Origin: Isoetes taiwanensis
Lineage: Eukaryota > Streptophyta > Lycopodiopsida > Isoetales > Isoetaceae
DNA length: 64,000 nt
Assembly (NCBI GenBank): GCA_021234155.1
Contig: JAJEKV010000020.1
Coordinates: forward strand, 7,242,563-7,306,562
Direction of reading: 5' to 3'
Of the stretch, positions 58,750 through 64,000 are shown one piece after another. The notes below the pieces were generated by a model that was not told the origin of the DNA, ran no database searches, and saw only the letters and a program-made list of their open reading frames with translations. The position numbers were made by a program, and so were the translations under genes. The stretch's first letter is position 1; every line of letters begins with the position of its first letter.

Positions 58750-61700
58750 TTCTCATTTTGGCAGAATAACGGGTTCCTTCCAAATACACAGTTTTGTGCT
58801 GAATACAGCATTTCATTCATTGATGTCTAGGTAAGTGGACTTGAGAAATGGAGACCTTAACCATGCTCTCCTCCTTTTTTGCATTTGGGTGTTGAACATT
58901 AGAGATAGCCATATCAACTCTTGTACATTTCAGGAACTGCAAACCAGCAATGTATAGAATTGTTGATAGTTGACTAACTATTAAGATTACATGGTATCTT
59001 AAGAAAAGATGCCACTAGAAAGTTTGTAAATGTGATTACCTTATAATAGTTGGGAACGTGAAACTGTTAACTTCCCACATTGTATCTGCAGAAGTAAAAA
59101 AATACAAGTAAATGGCCGGCTGCTATTTGGGTGCTGTTTTAAAAATTATTTAAGAAACTGTACTGGATGCTGGATAGAGGCTACACGATTCTTGAATGAT
59201 CTGGGGCATATTTTTGTCTTTTAGTTGTTTTTATAGTTATACATACAATATGCTGCGTGCTACGACTTGTGGAAAGTTAGTTTACAGGGACTTGGAAAAG
59301 AAAGGAGCACTTTAACGTACCTTACATTTTTAGGTACGTTCTCTTCTATTAATGGCTCTGATCTCTGCCACAGCTTTCGTGCAGCAGCGGCATGCTGATA
59401 TAGCTTTCCTTTTTTATTTTTCCATAGCTGCACACGGCCATTAAGGATGGAAGCTACTCATGGCATGCAGCGGATACCAATTCCGATCTGCGCCCAATTT
59501 GCAGTTGCATCTTGCATTGGTATATGTAGCAAAATCTTAGAATAATATAATGGATCGGCTCGGCTATGGGAATACCCACATGATAAGTACTTTTCTCCTT
59601 GTACGTAAAAGCAACGGAGTTGGCCAAAACAGAGCAATGATGTTGTGTTTTGGCTAATCCCTTGCCATTTCAACAACTGTTTAAGCCCATTGGTTGCTAT
59701 TGGGTTGGAGATGTACCATGTTTTCGTGTAAAGGCAGGCATGCTAACACTCTGGAATTTAAGCCTCAAGGAGGTGTCACTGACACCTCGGAATTTAAGCC
59801 TCGAGGTGTTTCTTGCAACATGAACATGAACGGAAGGGTAAACACAATTTTGTTGGGTGAAATCTCCAAAACCAGCCAAATTTTAACAATTCTCTCGAGT
59901 GAAATCTCCGGAAATACAAATTGATAAAGAGCTGCAAAATCTTGCTTTATGAGGTTTGTGTAATTACGAAAATAAGCATGAGTTGAAGAAATTGTGCCGT
60001 TTAACGCGATGTGGTCGCGTAGTATTATTACAAGTTAGCATATAGATTAAGCATTGAGGGCAATTAAATGGTATTGTTACCACGAGAAAAAATTTAACTA
60101 TAGTATCACGATGCTTGGGGCGAGTTGAGGATGAACATCATGTTTTTATTGGTGATAATACACCTAGAACATGCAGATCAACATGCAATATCGAAGATAC
60201 ATTTTTCTTATTACTGCAACTTGATCCAAGAAAATTAGGTGAATTCGTTGTTGATTATAGATCACTACTTTTAAAATTATTAATCTGTTGTATAGTGACC
60301 TTAATTAAGGTTCTTATAGAACGTGAATAAGAAATGTTATTATTATTGGACCCATAGCCAAAATTGTATTTCCAAAAATTTAGCTCGTGCATCTGCACTC
60401 GTCCAGATTTTCTTGGCTTGAATCTTTGGCCATTATCATATCCGTAAATGTAGGGTATGAATCTCCCGATGTAAAGTGCTAGGAGGGGGACTTCTAGTCG
60501 ATGATCTACATCTAGCGGACCCCCCAGATTGCACACACACAAAACGAAAAACCAAAAAGTCAGAACATGATATCGCCAAACATTGAAAAACACATGTCAT
60601 GTGCTGATTGGAGGTAGTTGAAACTCCCCCAGGTATCTATGGCAATGGGCTGCGCAAGACTTGTAAAATTAGATACATGGCTTATGCTAGAAAGGGTAAC
60701 CTTGAGACAATGATCTTGTGTAAAGAGCTTGAGTCAACATTCTAGAATGGAATCCGCAAGCTTCTTTTTCTTGATAACACAACCTCATAGAAGTATGAAA
60801 AGGCAATCCAAATATCCAAAGGATCCAATTCTAGATCATCTTTATATCCATTAAGTATGATCAAATAACGCAGTACAATAAATTCCACCTAAATTGTTAA
60901 AGAAATAGGGAACACGACAAATAGAAATTTATTATATTTACTTGCTCATGACGTCTTCCCTTGAATCATGCCCAGGTTAGTTGTACGTCAATTTATAGAA
61001 GGTGACTTTGTTCCATTAAATCTACATTGGTGTATTCAGGTGGGTTCACATGTCTAATAGTAAGAGAATAAAAAGAAAATCAGTGTCCCTCATTTTTAAT
61101 GAAGACATAATTTGCAAGAGTATGGGTTGGGACATAAGGCAAGATCTTAAAGTACAAATCTTGGCTCTGGTGTACAAGGGATCTCATCCTAAAACACCAT
61201 GCCAATAGCCACAAAGACACCGACCAAAATTTTAAATACAAATAGTAAAGGCACCTGCCATAATTTCAAACAAGTAAACATGGAACCTATTGTAACGAGC
61301 ATTCCTACTACTTGGATGAGGGCATCATCATAGCAACGGAAGAAAGTGGGTCCTTGACTCTACATCACTTGTATATAGACGAGGTTGACAAGGAAGTGCT
61401 TTGTTCAATATGTTCCACATAGTGCATCATGAAATAATGTTCAACATGGTAAGCACTAGCTATAGTTAAGTTCTTCGTTATGGCTGTAAACTTTTCCAGA
61501 ATGTTAGGTTAAATGGTCCTGAACTTTAGGTTAACACTAGAGTCGTCACATGATGGACCAGAATTGGTGTATTTACACTGTTCACTTTAAAATTCATATA
61601 AAATCAAAGATTCAATTTTTAAGCAAACACTTCTTATATGTTACAAGAAATTTATCGCGGCGGCCTCTTCATCAACCCCTCAATGTTCCAGTGTTGAAGG

Positions 61701-64000
61701 CAAGAACAAACATTTCTCTCCGATTTCAAATGCGTGTGCTCCAAAGTTGTGGGATGCTACGGTTCTAGATAAATGAGGATGATGCTAAGAGTTAAATTCA
61801 TGCCTAATTTAACGTTTTTAAGGCATTTATATTTTTCTGTTGGATAGGCATTTATATCTTGCAAATTCAAGATGGCAAATTGCAATTTTAACTCAACCCT
61901 CAATCATAGCAAAAGGGGCTTAAGTTAGGCAAGCCAAATACTTGGTCCGCTTTCCTTAACGTTTTGCTTCTTATATCTTTTTGTTTTGCATGGATCTTCT
62001 AGTATTGTTATAAATTGTCAAATCTTCTCTCTTTTGAGCCCTTCTGTGAGAAATTTTATCCATTTTGCGTTTCTTTTTGCATTCACAGGATTCAGGACTA
62101 TGGCAATGATAATCTTGGTAATATTTTTAATGTTCGTCATGTTGTCTGTTCTTGATGGTTTTCTTGCACCGAAGAAACCAAGGTTAAACTGCAAAAAGCA
62201 TTTATAATCAGTGGGTTATAGTGGTATCAGATTGGCCATAGCTGACAGCAAGGAAGTAATGTACATGCATCAACGAGAACATCTACCCAAATTTTTATGC
62301 GTTCATGAGGTCAAATGACTAGTAGAAAGCTTAAGAGAATTCACAAAGACATGGAAATCTTGTGATAGGTTCCTGGCCAATTGCATTGGGAGGATGCCCA
62401 CTTTTTCTTCATCACTTGCAAGAGGCTGTGCATTAAGATCAATGAATGTTCCCTCTCTGGGCATTCTGTCTAAACCCAAAGTTGAGTTGGCAACGAAGAT
62501 GTCTTTCCCTCGTTCTATGCTAGATCCACATGTTTTTTTTGTCCCCAACATAGAAGTCTTGTTACGTCCAAGAGTGCTAAGGTGCTTGTTGTAATAAAGC
62601 CTGTTGTTGGGCAGTACCGGAAGGAAGAAACCCCTGATTTTTTATCCTGATAAGATGCAACTGGAGACTTCTTAGTTTGTTGTATGATTGTGAAGCTTTC
62701 TTTTGTAACATTGGTAGGTGGGGTCTCTATCTGCGACACGATTGGCAGAAGTATTTGATGCGAGATTTCCATGTTGTGATGGGCTTAACCTCGAAGCTGA
62801 GGAAGCTTGCAATGGGTTGCAATGCAGAAGACTGCTGTGAAGGAGAGGCATCATTTCTTGCCATTTTTTAGAATGAATAATTTCCTTCCCGCAAGTCATT
62901 TTTAAGATTTAGGTAAATCTATAATGAAGCATGACTGTAGATCTTGAGATACTCATTTCCAAGGAGCGAACCCTTACAATAAGAATAAGCATGCTCGCCG
63001 TTCTTTTGCCCACTGTATTTGCAAATCGGACTCTAAGCTCGGAGTCTGAGGGCGTGATTCTCTGTCCCCAAGAAATAAGACAAAACTGGAAAAAGGCGTG
63101 AAAGAGCTTTTAACTATGACCCCTAAACAGACAGATAGAAATACACAACAGACCCTTAACAAGGCCTAAGTCACGAACAACTCAAAAACTTCAAAACTCC
63201 AAAATAATATTTGATATCGCCCACAGCTAGGTACTGGCCATGCCGCCTCACCTCTGCATGCAAACAAATGTCGATGCTGGCAAAGCCCTCCAATTTTTCT
63301 TTCCTTACCTTAATTGCGATGGAAGATGGAAATAGAACAGGTGCGGAAGCCTCAACAGCCCCATGAGAAGAAACAGCGTCCCCAAATTTGGCCTGCCTCT
63401 GCCTCCAGTGCAACAATCGAGTTGCCCTCAATTCAACAGTGGCAACTCGGATTGGTTGCCTGCATCTAACATTTGCAATATTGGCATCATAAAAAGAAAA
63501 ACAACCAAAAGAAAATAAGACAGTATGAAGGCGCTCAATCTGAAGCAGATAAGGAATGACGAGGAGAAGCTCTTCTTATTTTATAGACAAAGAAAACAGC
63601 TTACAGCTCATTCAACCATGTTCTAGCTGTCTGTGATCCTACCACCTGTCTGCACATGTCCATGCCGGAAGCAAATCCGCCACATTGTTGTGATAGATGG
63701 CTGGAGCACCGAGGCTCTAGAATCGATGAGATAGATCAGAGAAAGAACGTGACGCTGAGTTTTTTTTTTCCTTTTTTTTTACAGTGCTATTTTTTGCCCC
63801 CCGAAACACAGAATATGCCAAAGCATCTTGCCAATAAGAATTATACCAGTCATGTTGCGGGGGGAAAATATCTAAAAATATACCGCCCTCCGTGCTTGAA
63901 AGTTATGCTTAGGTGAACCCAAGGGGTCAAGTCAATTTTGCTTTATGTTTACATAACAGAGATCTGTCTCGACAAAAATATTTTTATGATTTTTTTCATT
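58750..64000. other. intergenic DNA at the right edge
   Basis: No gene recognised. At 59770-59788 there is a perfect 19-base palindrome (GAGGTGTCA, C, TGACACCTC), flanked by two direct copies of GGAATTTAAGCCTC (59754 and 59789). A plus-strand block near 60115-60300 (RVEDEHHVF, then LLLQLDPRKLGEFVVDYR) is coding-like but unidentified. Minus-strand open frames at 62303-62551 and 63171-63431 have no motif I know. Confidence 0.4.

Overview
The window is nuclear DNA of a land plant. The evidence is a long intronless P-class pentatricopeptide repeat (PPR) gene, a spliced gene of the plant-only DUF863 family, a plant initiator-tRNA-Met primer site in an LTR retroelement, and AT-rich intergenic DNA full of decayed gene pieces. 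Gene density is about two intact genes in 64 kb, which suggests a large repeat-rich genome. A non-flowering vascular plant (lycophyte or fern type) is my guess, but nothing in the window proves it.

Layout. 0-13 kb: mostly anonymous AT-rich DNA. It holds a decayed cyclic-nucleotide-gated channel fragment (1.3-1.7 kb), a degenerate minisatellite, tandem duplications, and a 5'-incomplete LSM4 copy with its introns still in place (7.65-8.4 kb). 13.4-16.1 kb: an intact PPR gene with an unbroken array of 17 motifs. 16.4-16.9 kb: a 461-bp inverted-repeat element with 9-bp target duplications (Mutator-type). 18.9-20.7 kb: a LINE tail remnant, a GC-rich foldback and a short retroposon with 31-bp target duplications. 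21.9-22.4 kb: a KIN17 pseudogene on the minus strand. 24.5-25.3 kb: two copies of a tRNA-like dispersed repeat.

26-43.9 kb is one complete LTR retroelement of 17,818 bp: two 1,530-bp LTRs about 3% different, target duplication TATTA, tRNA-Met primer site. It landed inside a minus-strand open reading frame that is continuous across the empty site. Its interior is a patchwork: a long non-coding leader, a 368-codon ORF of unknown function with a TATA box, a chromovirus-type gypsy remnant with protease, RT and most of RNase H deleted, that remnant's own 3' LTR, and a 5'-truncated poly(A) LINE.

44-54 kb: the rest of the interrupted gene, a 0.5-kb A5G/A6G tract, unidentified minus-strand ORF pieces, a LINE with RT (48.8-50.4 kb), and an ORF1-bearing LINE derivative (51.7-52.4 kb). 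55.8-58.7 kb: the DUF863 gene, with a 5'-leader intron. 58.8-64 kb: nothing I can call.

The clearest system-level signal is a LINE family whose copies share a 3' stem-loop with compensatory base changes, followed by short tandem repeats, (TTCC)n or (TTATC)n, in place of poly(A). It has at least four copies here: one RT-bearing, two internally deleted or short derivatives, and one 38-bp stub.
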